Shown: positions 8,139 to 18,102 of the stretch, piece after piece
Position numbering within the stretch: position 1 is the first letter of the stretch
Layout: each line of letters opens with the position of its first letter
Source of the DNA: Thiodiazotropha sp040791665
GTDB lineage: Bacteria > Pseudomonadota > Gammaproteobacteria > Chromatiales > Chromatiaceae
Length of the DNA stretch: 64,000 nt
Reading direction: 5' to 3'
Assembly (NCBI GenBank): GCA_040791665.1
Contig: JBFNNX010000022.1
Location: forward strand, 62,001-126,000
The notes under the pieces: generated by a model
The model's input: the letters and a program-made list of their open reading frames with translations, nothing else
Databases searched by the model: none
Told to the model about the DNA's origin: nothing
Translations under genes and position numbers: made by a program

Positions 8139-8750
8139 ATGAAGGAGAACCCTGTCATCTACCTGGCATCCCGCTCGCCACGCAGGAGGGCGTTACTGAA
8201 CCAGATCGGTATCGGCCATGCCCTGCTCGAGATCGATATTGATGAACAACAGCGGCCTGACGATGACCCGATATCCTATGTCCTGCGCATAGCGAGGGAG
8301 AAGGCTGAGGTAGGGGCCGGTCTGGCTGCAGGTGGTGAATCTTTACCGGTCCTGGCCGCTGACACTAGCGTTGTGGTTGAAAACAGGGTACTGGGTAAAC
8401 CAAAGGACAGGGACCATGGGTTGTGGATGCTGAAGCAGTTGTCGGGCAGGACCCATCAGGTCTACACCGCAGTCGCGCTGGCGTGGCGGGGTATTGAGAT
8501 GGAGCTAAGTCACAGTGAGGTCAGTTTCAGGGCGCTGAGCGAAGCGGAAATGGCCGCCTACTGGGCAACCGGAGAACCTGCCGATAAAGCGGGAGGTTAT
8601 GCCATCCAGGGGGTTGGCGCACGCTTTATCAGTATGCTGCATGGCAGTTATTCGGGGGTAATGGGATTGCCCCTGTTCGAGACAGCGGAATTACTTAGCC
8701 GCAGTGGCATCCAATTTGATAATGACAATAAGGGCGTAATTGATGTATGA
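8139..8750 (+). CDS. Maf-family nucleoside triphosphate pyrophosphatase (YhdE type)
   Basis: Maf proteins hydrolyse non-canonical and pyrimidine NTPs to monophosphates; YhdE-type members act on dTTP and UTP. Key motifs are ASRSPRR near the N-terminus, ADTSVVVENRVLGKPKD, SGRTHQVYTAVA and DKAGGYAIQG. The ATG at 8139 (MKENPVIYLASRSPRR) is preferred; an in-frame ATG at 8109 has no ribosome-binding site while AAGAGG lies 12 bases before 8139. The stop overlaps the rng start (ATGA at 8747-8750). Confidence 0.9.
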   Translation: MKENPVIYLASRSPRRRALLNQIGIGHALLEIDIDEQQRPDDDPISYVLRIAREKAEVGAGLAAGGESLPVLAADTSVVVENRVLGKPKDRDHGLWMLKQLSGRTHQVYTAVALAWRGIEMELSHSEVSFRALSEAEMAAYWATGEPADKAGGYAIQGVGARFISMLHGSYSGVMGLPLFETAELLSRSGIQFDNDNKGVIDV

Positions 8751-10201
8751 GTGAAGAGATACTGATTAATGTGACACCGCCCGAGACTCGGGTTGCGGTA
8801 ATCGAGAACGGTGCGGTGCAAGAAGTGATCATCGAACGCTACGGTAAACGTGGCCTGGTCGGCAATGTCTATAAGGGCAAGGTGTGCCGGGTGTTGCCCG
8901 GAATGCAGGCGGCGTTCATCGATATCGGTCTGGAGCGGGCGGCGTTTCTGCACGTTTCCGATATAGGGGAAACAACCGACAAGCCTAAGACGGACAATAT
9001 CCACGAACTGTTGCGCGAAGGCGATTACGTAATCGTGCAGGTGCTGAAAGATCCCATCGGCACAAAGGGAGCGCGTCTGACGACCAATATATCCATACCG
9101 TCACGCCATCTGGTGTTTATGCCTTCGCTGGGAAATATGGGCATATCCCAGCGAATCGAGGCCGAGGATGAGCGCCAGCGTCTGCGTGAGCTGTTGAATC
9201 AAGTGGCCGAGGCTGGGGAGATATCCGGCGGCTACATCGCCCGTACCGCAGCCGAGGGGGTCGATGAACTCTCCTTGCAAGCGGATATGCGTTTCCTGGC
9301 GCGTCTCTGGTCTTCGATTCAGGAGAAGAGCAAATTGCACAATGGTATCGAGTTGATCCATGAAGACCTCTCTCTGCCGCTGCGCTCGCTTCGCGACCTG
9401 GTCGGTCCCGATGTGGAGAAGGTGCGTATCGATTCCAAGGAGACCCATCAGAAGGCGATCACCTTCGCGCAGAAATTCATTCCTGACATCAAGCACTGTA
9501 TCGAGTACTACCCAGGTCAGCGGCCGCTGTTCGATCTGTACGGTGTCGAGGATGAGATTCAGAAGGCCCTGGAACGCAAGGTACAGCTTAAATCGGGTGG
9601 CCATCTGGTGATCGATCAGACCGAAGCGATGACGACTATCGATGTCAACACCGGGGCTTTTGTAGGCCATAGAAATCTAGAGGAGACCATATTCAAGACA
9701 AACCTGGAGGCGGCACAAGCCATCTGTCGCCAACTGCGACTGAGAAACCTGGGTGGCATCATCATTATCGATTTCATCGATATGCTCGATCCCGAACATC
9801 GCCGCCAAGTGCTGCGCGCCCTGGAGAAGTGCCTGGCTCATGATCATGCGCGGACGCACATCACCGAGGTCTCTTCGCTGGGACTGGTGGAGATGACCCG
9901 TAAACGCATTCGTGAATCCCTGGAACATGTGCTCTGCGAACCCTGCCCCAGTTGCGGTGGTCGCGGTTCCATGAAGACGGCGGAGACAACCTGCTACGAG
10001 ATCTTCAGGGAGATTCTCCGGGAGTCTCGGCAATTCGATGTTGAGTCATTGCTGGTCCTCGCATCTCAGGAGGTGATAGACAGGCTCCTGGACGAGGAGT
10101 CTACTCATCTGGCGGAGCTGGAGCAGTTTATCGGGCACCCAATCAAGCTGCAGGTGGAGATGCTGTACACGCAGGAACACTACGACGTCGTGCTGGTGTG
10201 A
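8747..10201 (+). CDS. rng: Ribonuclease G
   Basis: Endoribonuclease of the RNase E/G family that matures the 5' end of 16S rRNA and decays some mRNAs. An S1-like domain occupies about residues 35-115 (NVYKGKVCRVLPGMQAAF). The catalytic metal site is formed by the aspartates in TIDVNTG (about residue 296) and FIDMLD. The zinc link is CEPCPSCGGRG. The 484 residues match RNase G and lack the long C-terminal scaffold of RNase E. Translation is coupled to maf by a four-base overlap. Confidence 0.95.
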   Translation: MSEEILINVTPPETRVAVIENGAVQEVIIERYGKRGLVGNVYKGKVCRVLPGMQAAFIDIGLERAAFLHVSDIGETTDKPKTDNIHELLREGDYVIVQVLKDPIGTKGARLTTNISIPSRHLVFMPSLGNMGISQRIEAEDERQRLRELLNQVAEAGEISGGYIARTAAEGVDELSLQADMRFLARLWSSIQEKSKLHNGIELIHEDLSLPLRSLRDLVGPDVEKVRIDSKETHQKAITFAQKFIPDIKHCIEYYPGQRPLFDLYGVEDEIQKALERKVQLKSGGHLVIDQTEAMTTIDVNTGAFVGHRNLEETIFKTNLEAAQAICRQLRLRNLGGIIIIDFIDMLDPEHRRQVLRALEKCLAHDHARTHITEVSSLGLVEMTRKRIRESLEHVLCEPCPSCGGRGSMKTAETTCYEIFREILRESRQFDVESLLVLASQEVIDRLLDEESTHLAELEQFIGHPIKLQVEMLYTQEHYDVVLV

Positions 10202-10225
10202 TGTCTATCCTCTCCTACCCATCAA

Positions 10226-13200
10226 ATGCTGACAGTCGCTAAGTACCTTCACGCCAAGTTCTGGCAATTTCTGGCTTGGCTGGTGATCGTGACAGCACTG
10301 TTGATCACAGCGCTGCGCCTGTTTGTGCCGCTCATCGATCTCGACCCCTATCGGCGGGAGATAGAGCGCGTGGCCGAAGAGGGAGCGGGTGTTGATCTGA
10401 AGATCGGCGATATGAAGGCCCAGGTGAAGGGGGGCCATCTGGCACTGAATTTTACCGATGTCAGCCTGCTGGATGCAAAGAACGGTGAAGCCCTGCTGTA
10501 TGCCCCGGAGGTATTTGTCAACATTCAGTTATTGCAAAGCCTTATTTCCGGTCGCCTGCAACTGGGCGAAGCCACTGTCATCGGAACCAAGCTCAAGCTT
10601 GAACGTTTCTCCGATGGCAGTGTGGCGCTGCAGGGTATGGGTGGCGTGAGTGAGGGGGATCCGGGTACGGTGGCGGCCATTTTGTTGGGGCAGAATCAAC
10701 TGCGTTTGCTTGATACCGAGATCGATCTGAAAAGCGCCATTCCAGACAAACCTCCGCTCAGGCTCTCAGGGGTTAATGTGGAACTGCGTAACAACGGATT
10801 GCACCATCAACTCTCCTTGAGCACGCGTATTGGCAAACGGGGAGAGGAGTCGGTTCGTCTGATCGCCGATCTGATGCAAAAGGATGCAACTTCGCTGGCG
10901 ATGAGCGGTGAATTCTATTTCAGAGGCGAAGGCTTGGTGATAGGGGGGCGACTGCCGGAGTGGATGCCGTCCTCCTATACCATTGACGAGGGCGAGCTCG
11001 AGGTTGAACTCTGGGGTGATCTCGAAAAGGGTGAGCTGCAGGACCTGCGTGGAAAAGGCAAGCTCAGCGACTTTCGCATTACCGGACCGGGACGGGCGGA
11101 ACCGTTCGATCTAAAACTGCTGTCCACCGGTCTTGAATGGAAGCGATTGCATGATGGTTGGCATCTTGAGCTTGACCAGCTTGATATAGAGCAGGCCCAT
11201 GGGCAATGGCCAACCGAGCGGGTGAGCATCACCTGGCAGTTGTTTGAGCAGCAGAGGCGCTTTGAACTGAGTGCGGATGCCCTGTCATTGATGGAGTTGA
11301 ACGATTTTTTAACGATTCTGAAACTTCCCAATCCCGAGTTGCATGCGGCACTCGGGGGGCTTACACCCCGGGGAAGACTGAATCGTTTGGAGTTTGGCTT
11401 TCTCAAACCCCATCAGGGTGACCTCACCTGGCATTTGAAAGGGGAAGTTGACGGCTATGCCCATCGGCCATGGCAGGATGTCCCAGGTGTGAGCGGATTG
11501 AAACTGGCATTCGATGGCGACCAGGCAGGGGGATGGCTGAAGGTCGACAGCAGAAATCTGATGCTCGATTCACCAAATCTGTTCCGCAAACCCCTGCATG
11601 CACGACGCGCAATGGGTGATTTCGTATGGAAATTTGATCTGGAAAAAGGGCTGCATCTCAACAGCGGCCATGTGCAGATGAGTTCCCGGGATGTAAAGAC
11701 TCTCTCCCGAATCGATCTGCAGATACCCTTCACCGGCAAGGATCTGTTCATCGATATGCAGTCCGATTTCTGGGATGCGGATGGTTCACGAAAAAGTGAT
11801 TATCTCCCTGTAGGAATCATGCCGGATGAACTGGTCTCCTGGCTCGATAAGGCAGTGGTGAGCGGCTATGTGAAGTCTGGCAGTTTTTTACTTTATGGCC
11901 CGCTCAGCGAGTTCCCTTTCCCCCAGCACCAAGGCCGATTCGAAGTCTGGTTCGGTGTGGAGGATCTGATACTCGACTATATGAGCCAATGGCCGCGGTT
12001 GTCGGAGGGCGTGGCCGAGGTCCATTTTGTCAATAATGGACTGCAGGTGATACTGCAGGAAGGCTTGCTGCTCAACAGCCAGCTGCAGGATGTGGTAATC
12101 GAAATCGAAAGATTGAGAGAGGCCTCTCCAGTGAAGATACAAGGATCGGCAACCGGTTCATTACAGGACCTGATGGTAATTCTGGGCGATACTCCGTTAC
12201 GCAGCGATTTTAACGCCTTCGTCGATGCGGTGGAGGTGGATGGGACGACTAAGACCTGGGTCGATCTGGCGATACCGCTCAAGGAGCGGGACCAGCTGAA
12301 GATAGAGGGTGCGGTCAATTTTGATCAATCCGCGTTTACCATCAAGAAGGCTGATCTCAAGATCGACCGGATCAACGGCAGGCTTCAATTCAACCGTACA
12401 GGGGTAATGGGGGAGGACATCAAGGCCAGGCTGTTGGGGGACGAGGTTGCCGTGGATGTCATGCCCTATAGTCATGAGGGCGAACATTGGACCCGGGTGA
12501 AAACCCGTATGCCCATCAATCTGGCACGCCTGAAACAACAGTTTCCTGAGTGGAAGCTTGATTATTTTCTGGGTGTCGGCGAGGGCGATGTTGAAGTCAG
12601 GATTGCCCATCATGACAGCCAGGTGCCGGTCAGACTGAATCTCACTTCTGATCTGCAGGGAATATCGATAACAATGCCGGAACCGCTCGGTAAAAGTGCC
12701 GAGTCGAAGGTGCATTTCGATATGGGCGCCGATTTGCGAAAGGACGAAACGACTGAACTGAGAATTCGGTATGACGAGAATACCCATGCCTTGTTCCGTT
12801 TTTTCGAGGCGCGTGAAAAACCCTGGATTGCCGCTTTCGGGTTTTCCCAGGAGGCGCTTTCCCTGGAGGATGTGGAGGGCTTTCACATGAGCGGCCATCT
12901 GGAGAGGCTGAACGCGGACAGCTGGATCAGCTGGATTGCCCGGCAAGCCGCTTCGGACCGGGATGGTCCGCCAGCCATTGCCATGGATTTGAGAGTTGAT
13001 GAACTCATCGCCTTGGGCACAGTCTGTCCCGATACCCAATTTACCTACAAAAACTATGCGGACGGTTATCGCATCAACCTGACATCCGAGACAGCCAAGG
13101 GCATGATGCAGGTGCCTGGCGAACTCGATCAGCAACCCATTTTCGGTCGTTTTGATTACATTAAATTCGATCTTGATGAACTGGCGAGAGGGATAACCGG

Positions 13201-14098
13201 ACAAAAGGGTCAGCAGCGCCAGGCTTCGGACCTCGATCCCAGGGATGTGCCTGCTGTCAATCTCACGGTGGAAGACCTCTACATCAACGATAATCCCATG
13301 GGTAAGGGGTACGTCACCTGGCGAAAGGAGGCTGACGGAATCACTGTCGACAGCCTGGCTCTGGTTGGGGATATGGTCGACCTCACTGGACAGGGGTATT
13401 GGCGCCTGACGCCCAAGGGACACAGCACTTCACTGAACCTGAAGTTGCATACCAACAGCCTGGGTGACCTCCAGCAAGCCTTGGGAATCTCTACCGGTAT
13501 CGAGCAGGCCCCCACTGATGTCAAGGCAGAACTCTACTGGCCCACGTCGCCACTGGAGATGGGGGCGGAGAAGCTCTACGGCAGTATATCGCTGAAGGTG
13601 GATAAAGGACTGGTGAATAATGTTGATCCGGGCGTCGGCCGGCTTATCGGCCTGTTCAGTCTCAACGCCTTAGGCAAGCGCCTGGCGCTCGATTTCTCGG
13701 ATCTCTTTTCCAAAGGGTTGGCGTTCGATTCGATCGAAGGTAATTTCACGATCAACGATGGTGATGCCTACACCTCTGATCTGGTGATGAAGAGTACCGC
13801 TGCGGTTGTCGACGTACGTGGGCGCACCGGATTGGCGACCCGTTCCTATGACCAAAAGGTCGTCGTCACACCCAATGTCAGTGCCACCCTGCCGCTGCTG
13901 GGCACTCTGGCAATCAATCCTACCGCAGGTGTGGCGCTGGCAATGACTCAAAAGTTGATAGGCCGGCTGTTTGATCGTATCGCCATGCGTACGTATGAAG
14001 TCACCGGCAGCTGGGACGAACCCCGGTTCATTCAAGTCAATAAGAGTAAAGAGGATACGCGAGGAAGGGCATTAATGCCGGAAATGCCGGGCGAATGA
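10226..14098 (+). CDS. yhdP: AsmA-like envelope protein YhdP
   Basis: A very large (1290 residues) inner-membrane-anchored protein with one N-terminal transmembrane helix (residues 16-36) and a long periplasmic beta-rich body containing DUF3971 and AsmA-like domains. In E. coli YhdP, with TamB and YdbH, helps carry phospholipids from inner to outer membrane. C-terminal landmarks are VNNVDPGVGRLIGLFSLNAL and NPTAGVALAMTQKLIG, close to known YhdP. It follows rng by 24 bases, which is the conserved arrangement. Confidence 0.92.
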   Translation: MLTVAKYLHAKFWQFLAWLVIVTALLITALRLFVPLIDLDPYRREIERVAEEGAGVDLKIGDMKAQVKGGHLALNFTDVSLLDAKNGEALLYAPEVFVNIQLLQSLISGRLQLGEATVIGTKLKLERFSDGSVALQGMGGVSEGDPGTVAAILLGQNQLRLLDTEIDLKSAIPDKPPLRLSGVNVELRNNGLHHQLSLSTRIGKRGEESVRLIADLMQKDATSLAMSGEFYFRGEGLVIGGRLPEWMPSSYTIDEGELEVELWGDLEKGELQDLRGKGKLSDFRITGPGRAEPFDLKLLSTGLEWKRLHDGWHLELDQLDIEQAHGQWPTERVSITWQLFEQQRRFELSADALSLMELNDFLTILKLPNPELHAALGGLTPRGRLNRLEFGFLKPHQGDLTWHLKGEVDGYAHRPWQDVPGVSGLKLAFDGDQAGGWLKVDSRNLMLDSPNLFRKPLHARRAMGDFVWKFDLEKGLHLNSGHVQMSSRDVKTLSRIDLQIPFTGKDLFIDMQSDFWDADGSRKSDYLPVGIMPDELVSWLDKAVVSGYVKSGSFLLYGPLSEFPFPQHQGRFEVWFGVEDLILDYMSQWPRLSEGVAEVHFVNNGLQVILQEGLLLNSQLQDVVIEIERLREASPVKIQGSATGSLQDLMVILGDTPLRSDFNAFVDAVEVDGTTKTWVDLAIPLKERDQLKIEGAVNFDQSAFTIKKADLKIDRINGRLQFNRTGVMGEDIKARLLGDEVAVDVMPYSHEGEHWTRVKTRMPINLARLKQQFPEWKLDYFLGVGEGDVEVRIAHHDSQVPVRLNLTSDLQGISITMPEPLGKSAESKVHFDMGADLRKDETTELRIRYDENTHALFRFFEAREKPWIAAFGFSQEALSLEDVEGFHMSGHLERLNADSWISWIARQAASDRDGPPAIAMDLRVDELIALGTVCPDTQFTYKNYADGYRINLTSETAKGMMQVPGELDQQPIFGRFDYIKFDLDELARGITGQKGQQRQASDLDPRDVPAVNLTVEDLYINDNPMGKGYVTWRKEADGITVDSLALVGDMVDLTGQGYWRLTPKGHSTSLNLKLHTNSLGDLQQALGISTGIEQAPTDVKAELYWPTSPLEMGAEKLYGSISLKVDKGLVNNVDPGVGRLIGLFSLNALGKRLALDFSDLFSKGLAFDSIEGNFTINDGDAYTSDLVMKSTAAVVDVRGRTGLATRSYDQKVVVTPNVSATLPLLGTLAINPTAGVALAMTQKLIGRLFDRIAMRTYEVTGSWDEPRFIQVNKSKEDTRGRALMPEMPGE

Positions 14099-14259
14099 GT
14101 GGACTGCGTTGCTGAATACCACATCCAACACGTGGTAGAGGCACTCTCTGTGGCGGCGGTTTGCGCAAGACATCACTGGTAGCATCAAGGTTCATGATGC
14201 TATCCTCGAGAACGGACCATAGAATCCGGATGGCCAGAAACTGACCGAAGAGTTTTCAC

Positions 14260-15078
14260 ATGAGTGGTAAGAAGAATAAAGTTGCAGCGATACAGATGGC
14301 CTCCAGCCCCAACGTCAGCGCTAACCTGTTGGAGGCGGAGAGACTGATCGGCGAAGCTGCCGAATCGGGTGCCGGACTGGTGGTATTGCCGGAAAATTTC
14401 GCCTTTAAAGGGGAGCACGATCGGGATATGCTGACTCTGTGCGAGGATGGTGACGGTCCCTTGCAAGGGTTCCTCGGTCAGATAGCGCAACGTTATGGCA
14501 TCTGGGTTGTAGGAGGCACCATACCCATGCGCGCCAGCCAGGGTGGCAAGGTTCGGGCGGCCTGTCTGATCATGGATAGTAATGGCAATCAGGTGGCTCG
14601 ATACGACAAGATTCATCTGTTCGATGTCCATATAGTGGAGACGGATGAGCGTTATGTGGAATCCAATACCATAGAACCGGGGGATCAGGTGGTGACCGTA
14701 GAAACGCCCTTCGGCATGCTGGGGGTGGCGGTCTGTTACGATCTGCGTTTTCCTGAACTTTTTCGTCAGCTGATGGAAAAGGGAGCGGAGATCTTTGTGG
14801 TGCCGGCTTCATTCACAGCAATGACAGGCAAGGCGCATTGGGAGACCCTGGTCAGGGCCAGGGCCATAGAAAACCTCGCTTTCATCGTTGCTGCAGCACA
14901 AGGTGGTTATCACCTCAACGGTCGCGAAACCCATGGCCATAGCATGATTGTCGATCCTTGGGGTACTGTACTGACCCAGGTGCCAAGAGGAACCGGATTT
15001 GTCTGTGTGGAACTTGATCACGAATACCAGAAGACCATACGTCGCACTTTTCCGACAATTGACCATCTACGTTTGTGA
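14260..15078 (+). CDS. Nitrilase-superfamily amidase (Nit1/YbeM-like, deaminated glutathione amidase)
   Basis: Carbon-nitrogen hydrolase; relatives remove the amide from deaminated glutathione, a metabolite-repair reaction. The catalytic triad is E45 (VVLPENFAFKG), K117 (YDKIHLFD) and C159 (GVAVCYDLRFPELF). DKIHLFDV and the length of 272 residues fit the Nit1 branch. It lies between yhdP and tldD as in many gammaproteobacteria. Substrate is assigned by family only. Confidence 0.88.
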   Translation: MSGKKNKVAAIQMASSPNVSANLLEAERLIGEAAESGAGLVVLPENFAFKGEHDRDMLTLCEDGDGPLQGFLGQIAQRYGIWVVGGTIPMRASQGGKVRAACLIMDSNGNQVARYDKIHLFDVHIVETDERYVESNTIEPGDQVVTVETPFGMLGVAVCYDLRFPELFRQLMEKGAEIFVVPASFTAMTGKAHWETLVRARAIENLAFIVAAAQGGYHLNGRETHGHSMIVDPWGTVLTQVPRGTGFVCVELDHEYQKTIRRTFPTIDHLRL

Positions 15079-15266
15079 GGGGCTTACAGGATCGCTTGTC
15101 CCGGTGACGGAGCAGGTTGCATAAGCCGCAACATACCCATTTTTCCGACATGCAATGAAATGAACCTGATATGAATCTATCCGGTTCGATTCAGGGTTGA
15201 CTCAGGAGCGGCATTCTGTAACGACTTGCACAAGATTAAATAACGGCCCACAGGGCCAGGAACAAC

Positions 15267-16709
15267 ATGTCTGATCTGATTCAAATAGCACAAGAGACAA
15301 TCTTAGCCCCTGTGGGATTGGCAGAACAGGACCTCGACCGCATGCTTGGAGAATTGACCGGAAGCGGCATCGATGCGGCGGATCTCTATTTTCAATCCAG
15401 CAGGTTGGAGTCATGGGTCCTGGAGGACGGTATTATCAAGGAGGGGGCCCACAATATTGAGCAGGGTGCGGGTATCCGGGTGATCAGCGGCGAAAAGACC
15501 GGTTTTGCCTACTCCGATGAACTGCAGTTGCCTACGCTTCAGGAGGCGGCGCGAACAGCCCGGGCGATTATACGCAGTGGCGCTGACCAATCAGTGCGCA
15601 TTGCGGGTACGCCGATGCCACGCCAGTTGTATGCGCCGGTCAATCCCCTGCCCACGCTGAGCGAGGTGGAGAAGGTCGATCTGTTACGAAGGGTGGACCA
15701 GGAGGCAAGAAAGCAGGATCCGCGGGTAAAAGAGGTTATCGTCAGTCTGGTTGGCGCCCATGATGTGGTGCTGGTGGCTGCCATCGACGGCACCCTCAGT
15801 GCCGATGTAAGACCGCTGGTTCGTCTCAATGTTCATGTCATCGCGGAACAGGGTTCGCGAAGGGAACAGGGGAGCAGCGGAGGCGGTGCGCGTGAGGGTC
15901 TCGACTATTTTCTCTATCAGGATCGTGCCTTGGACTATGCCCGGGAAGCAGTCAGACAGGCATTGGTTAACCTTGAAGCGGTGGATGCGCCCGCCGGTAC
16001 GATGCCTGTGGTGCTGGGTCCGGGTTGGCCGGGCGTTCTGTTGCATGAAGCCGTGGGTCACGGCCTTGAGGGTGATTTCAATCGCAAGGGAACCTCCGCC
16101 TTCAGCGGCAGGATTGGAGAGCAGGTGGCGGCTGCCTGTTGTACTGTAGTGGATGACGGCACCATTCCGGGACGGCGGGGATCGCTGAATATGGATGACG
16201 AGGGGACGCCGAGTCAGAACACAGTGTTGATCGAGAACGGTATCCTCAAGGGCTATATGCAGGATAAGCACAATGCCAGGTTGATGAAGGCCGACACGAC
16301 CGGCAACGGCAGGCGTGAGTCCTATGCCCATCTGCCGATGCCGCGCATGACCAACACCTATCTGTTGCCCGGTGGCCATGAACCGGAAGAGATTATCGCC
16401 TCTGTTGATCGGGGTCTCTACGCGGTCAATTTCGGTGGTGGCCAGGTCGATATCACTTCTGGCCGTTTCGTCTTTTCCGCCAGCGAGGCCTACTTGATCG
16501 AGAATGGCAAGGCAACCAAGCCGGTGAAGGGAGCGACGTTGATAGGGAATGGCCCGGAATCAATGACCCGCATCAGCATGGTTGGCAACGACCTGAAACT
16601 CGATGCTGGTGTCGGAGTCTGTGGCAAGGAGGGACAGAGTGTGCCCGTGGGCGTCGGCCAACCGACGTTGAAGCTGGATGAGTTGATCGTCGGGGGTACT
16701 GAGCAGTGA
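15267..16709 (+). CDS. tldD: Metalloprotease subunit TldD
   Basis: TldD forms a heterodimeric zinc protease with PmbA (TldE) that unfolds and degrades small peptides; in E. coli it matures microcin B17 and degrades CcdA. The metal-binding HExxxH is visible as HEAVGHGLEGDF (about residues 259-270), followed by the family sequence NRKGTSAFSGRIGEQVA. The length of 480 residues is normal. Its stop overlaps the GTG start of pmbA, giving the translational coupling expected for a 1:1 complex. Confidence 0.95.
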   Translation: MSDLIQIAQETILAPVGLAEQDLDRMLGELTGSGIDAADLYFQSSRLESWVLEDGIIKEGAHNIEQGAGIRVISGEKTGFAYSDELQLPTLQEAARTARAIIRSGADQSVRIAGTPMPRQLYAPVNPLPTLSEVEKVDLLRRVDQEARKQDPRVKEVIVSLVGAHDVVLVAAIDGTLSADVRPLVRLNVHVIAEQGSRREQGSSGGGAREGLDYFLYQDRALDYAREAVRQALVNLEAVDAPAGTMPVVLGPGWPGVLLHEAVGHGLEGDFNRKGTSAFSGRIGEQVAAACCTVVDDGTIPGRRGSLNMDDEGTPSQNTVLIENGILKGYMQDKHNARLMKADTTGNGRRESYAHLPMPRMTNTYLLPGGHEPEEIIASVDRGLYAVNFGGGQVDITSGRFVFSASEAYLIENGKATKPVKGATLIGNGPESMTRISMVGNDLKLDAGVGVCGKEGQSVPVGVGQPTLKLDELIVGGTEQ

Positions 16710-18040
16710 TAGATATGGAACAGCGCAAAGCTGAATTGCAGCAATTGGTTGAGGACCTGCTGAGTGAGGCCAGGCGCCTCGGAGCAACGGCCGCTGAAGC
16801 TGCGGTAAGCAGTAATGCAGGTCTTTCATTGACGGTGCGTCTGGGAGAGACGGAGACCATCGAACACACGCGTGACAACGGCCTGGGTGTGACTGTCTAT
16901 TTCGGTCACCGCAAGGGTAGCGCCAGTACATCTGATCTTAGTCCGCAGGCGGTCAAAGAGACAGTGGAGGCGGCATGCAATTTTGCCCGTTATACCTCGG
17001 AGGATCCCTGCTCCGGTTTGGCCGATGCGGAACTGATGGCATCCGATAATCCCGACCTCGATCTCTATCATCCCTGGCGGCAGAGCGTCGAGGAGGCGAT
17101 TGAACTGGCAATCCGTTGTGAAGACGCGGCACGCGATTTCGACCCGCGTATCGTCAATTCAGAAGGTGCCTCGTTGAATTCCCATGACGGTCTACATGTT
17201 TACGGCAATACTCATGGCTTCATGGGTGGCTATCCCTCGTCCAGGCACAGCCTGAGTTGCGCAGTGATTGGCAAGCAGAATGAAAGCATGCAGCGGGACT
17301 ACTGGTATACCCTGTCTCGCCAATCGAATCGGTTAGATACGCCGGAGTCGGTTGGCAGGAGGGCGGCGGAAAGGACCCTGGCGCGGTTGAATGCCAGGCA
17401 GCTGCCGACACAACAGGCGCCGGTACTGTTTCAGGCGGATGTGGCGGTGGGACTGTTGCGCAGTTTTATTGGCGCCATTAGGGGCTCTGCCCTCTACCGA
17501 AAGGCAAGTTTTCTACTCGATCATCTGGGTGAACCTGTATTTCCCGAGTTCGTTACGATTCATGAAGAGCCCCGTCTAGCCATGGGACTGGCCAGTGCAG
17601 CCTATGACAACGAGGGCGTGGCGACCTGTAACAGGGAGTTCGTACGCCAGGGTGTGCTCGACAGCTATGTGCTCGACAGCTACGCGGCGCGTAAGCTCGG
17701 CATGCAGACCACAGGCAATGCAGGGGGTGTCAGGAACCTGCGTATCAACAGCGGTGAATTGGACCGGCAGGGACTACTCGGGAAGATGGAGAGGGGATTG
17801 ATCGTCACTGAACTGATGGGGCAGGGCGTCAATATGGTGACAGGCGACTATTCCCGGGGGGCTGCCGGCTTTTGGGTGGAGGGTGGTGAAGTGCAATACC
17901 CGGTGGAAGAGATCACCATTGCCGGAAACATGCGCGAAATGTTGATGGGTTTGCAGGAAGTGGGTCGCGATGTGGAGACCCGCAGCAGCATTCAGACCGG
18001 TTCCTGGCTGATCGACCGCATGATGATCGCCGGCGAGTAG
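16706..18040 (+). CDS. pmbA: Metalloprotease subunit PmbA (TldE)
   Basis: Partner of TldD in the TldD/E protease. It lacks the HExxxH of TldD, as expected, and ends with NMREMLMGLQEVGRDVE.RSSI, a conserved PmbA tail. I kept the GTG start at 16706, which overlaps the tldD stop (GTGA); an ATG at 16715 is also possible and would shorten it by three residues. Unlike in E. coli, the two genes are directly adjacent. Confidence 0.94.
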   Translation: MIDMEQRKAELQQLVEDLLSEARRLGATAAEAAVSSNAGLSLTVRLGETETIEHTRDNGLGVTVYFGHRKGSASTSDLSPQAVKETVEAACNFARYTSEDPCSGLADAELMASDNPDLDLYHPWRQSVEEAIELAIRCEDAARDFDPRIVNSEGASLNSHDGLHVYGNTHGFMGGYPSSRHSLSCAVIGKQNESMQRDYWYTLSRQSNRLDTPESVGRRAAERTLARLNARQLPTQQAPVLFQADVAVGLLRSFIGAIRGSALYRKASFLLDHLGEPVFPEFVTIHEEPRLAMGLASAAYDNEGVATCNREFVRQGVLDSYVLDSYAARKLGMQTTGNAGGVRNLRINSGELDRQGLLGKMERGLIVTELMGQGVNMVTGDYSRGAAGFWVEGGEVQYPVEEITIAGNMREMLMGLQEVGRDVETRSSIQTGSWLIDRMMIAGE

Positions 18041-18102
18041 TGGGTCTGGATGCCTCGATACTCTGAACTTCAACGCCGGTGTCTGCGACGCTACGCCATG
18101 CG

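Noticed and set aside
12197..13423. Long open frame (408 codons) on the strand opposite yhdP
   Set aside because: It is antisense to a well-supported gene, has no ribosome-binding site and its translation lacks recognisable domains; codon bias of yhdP explains it.
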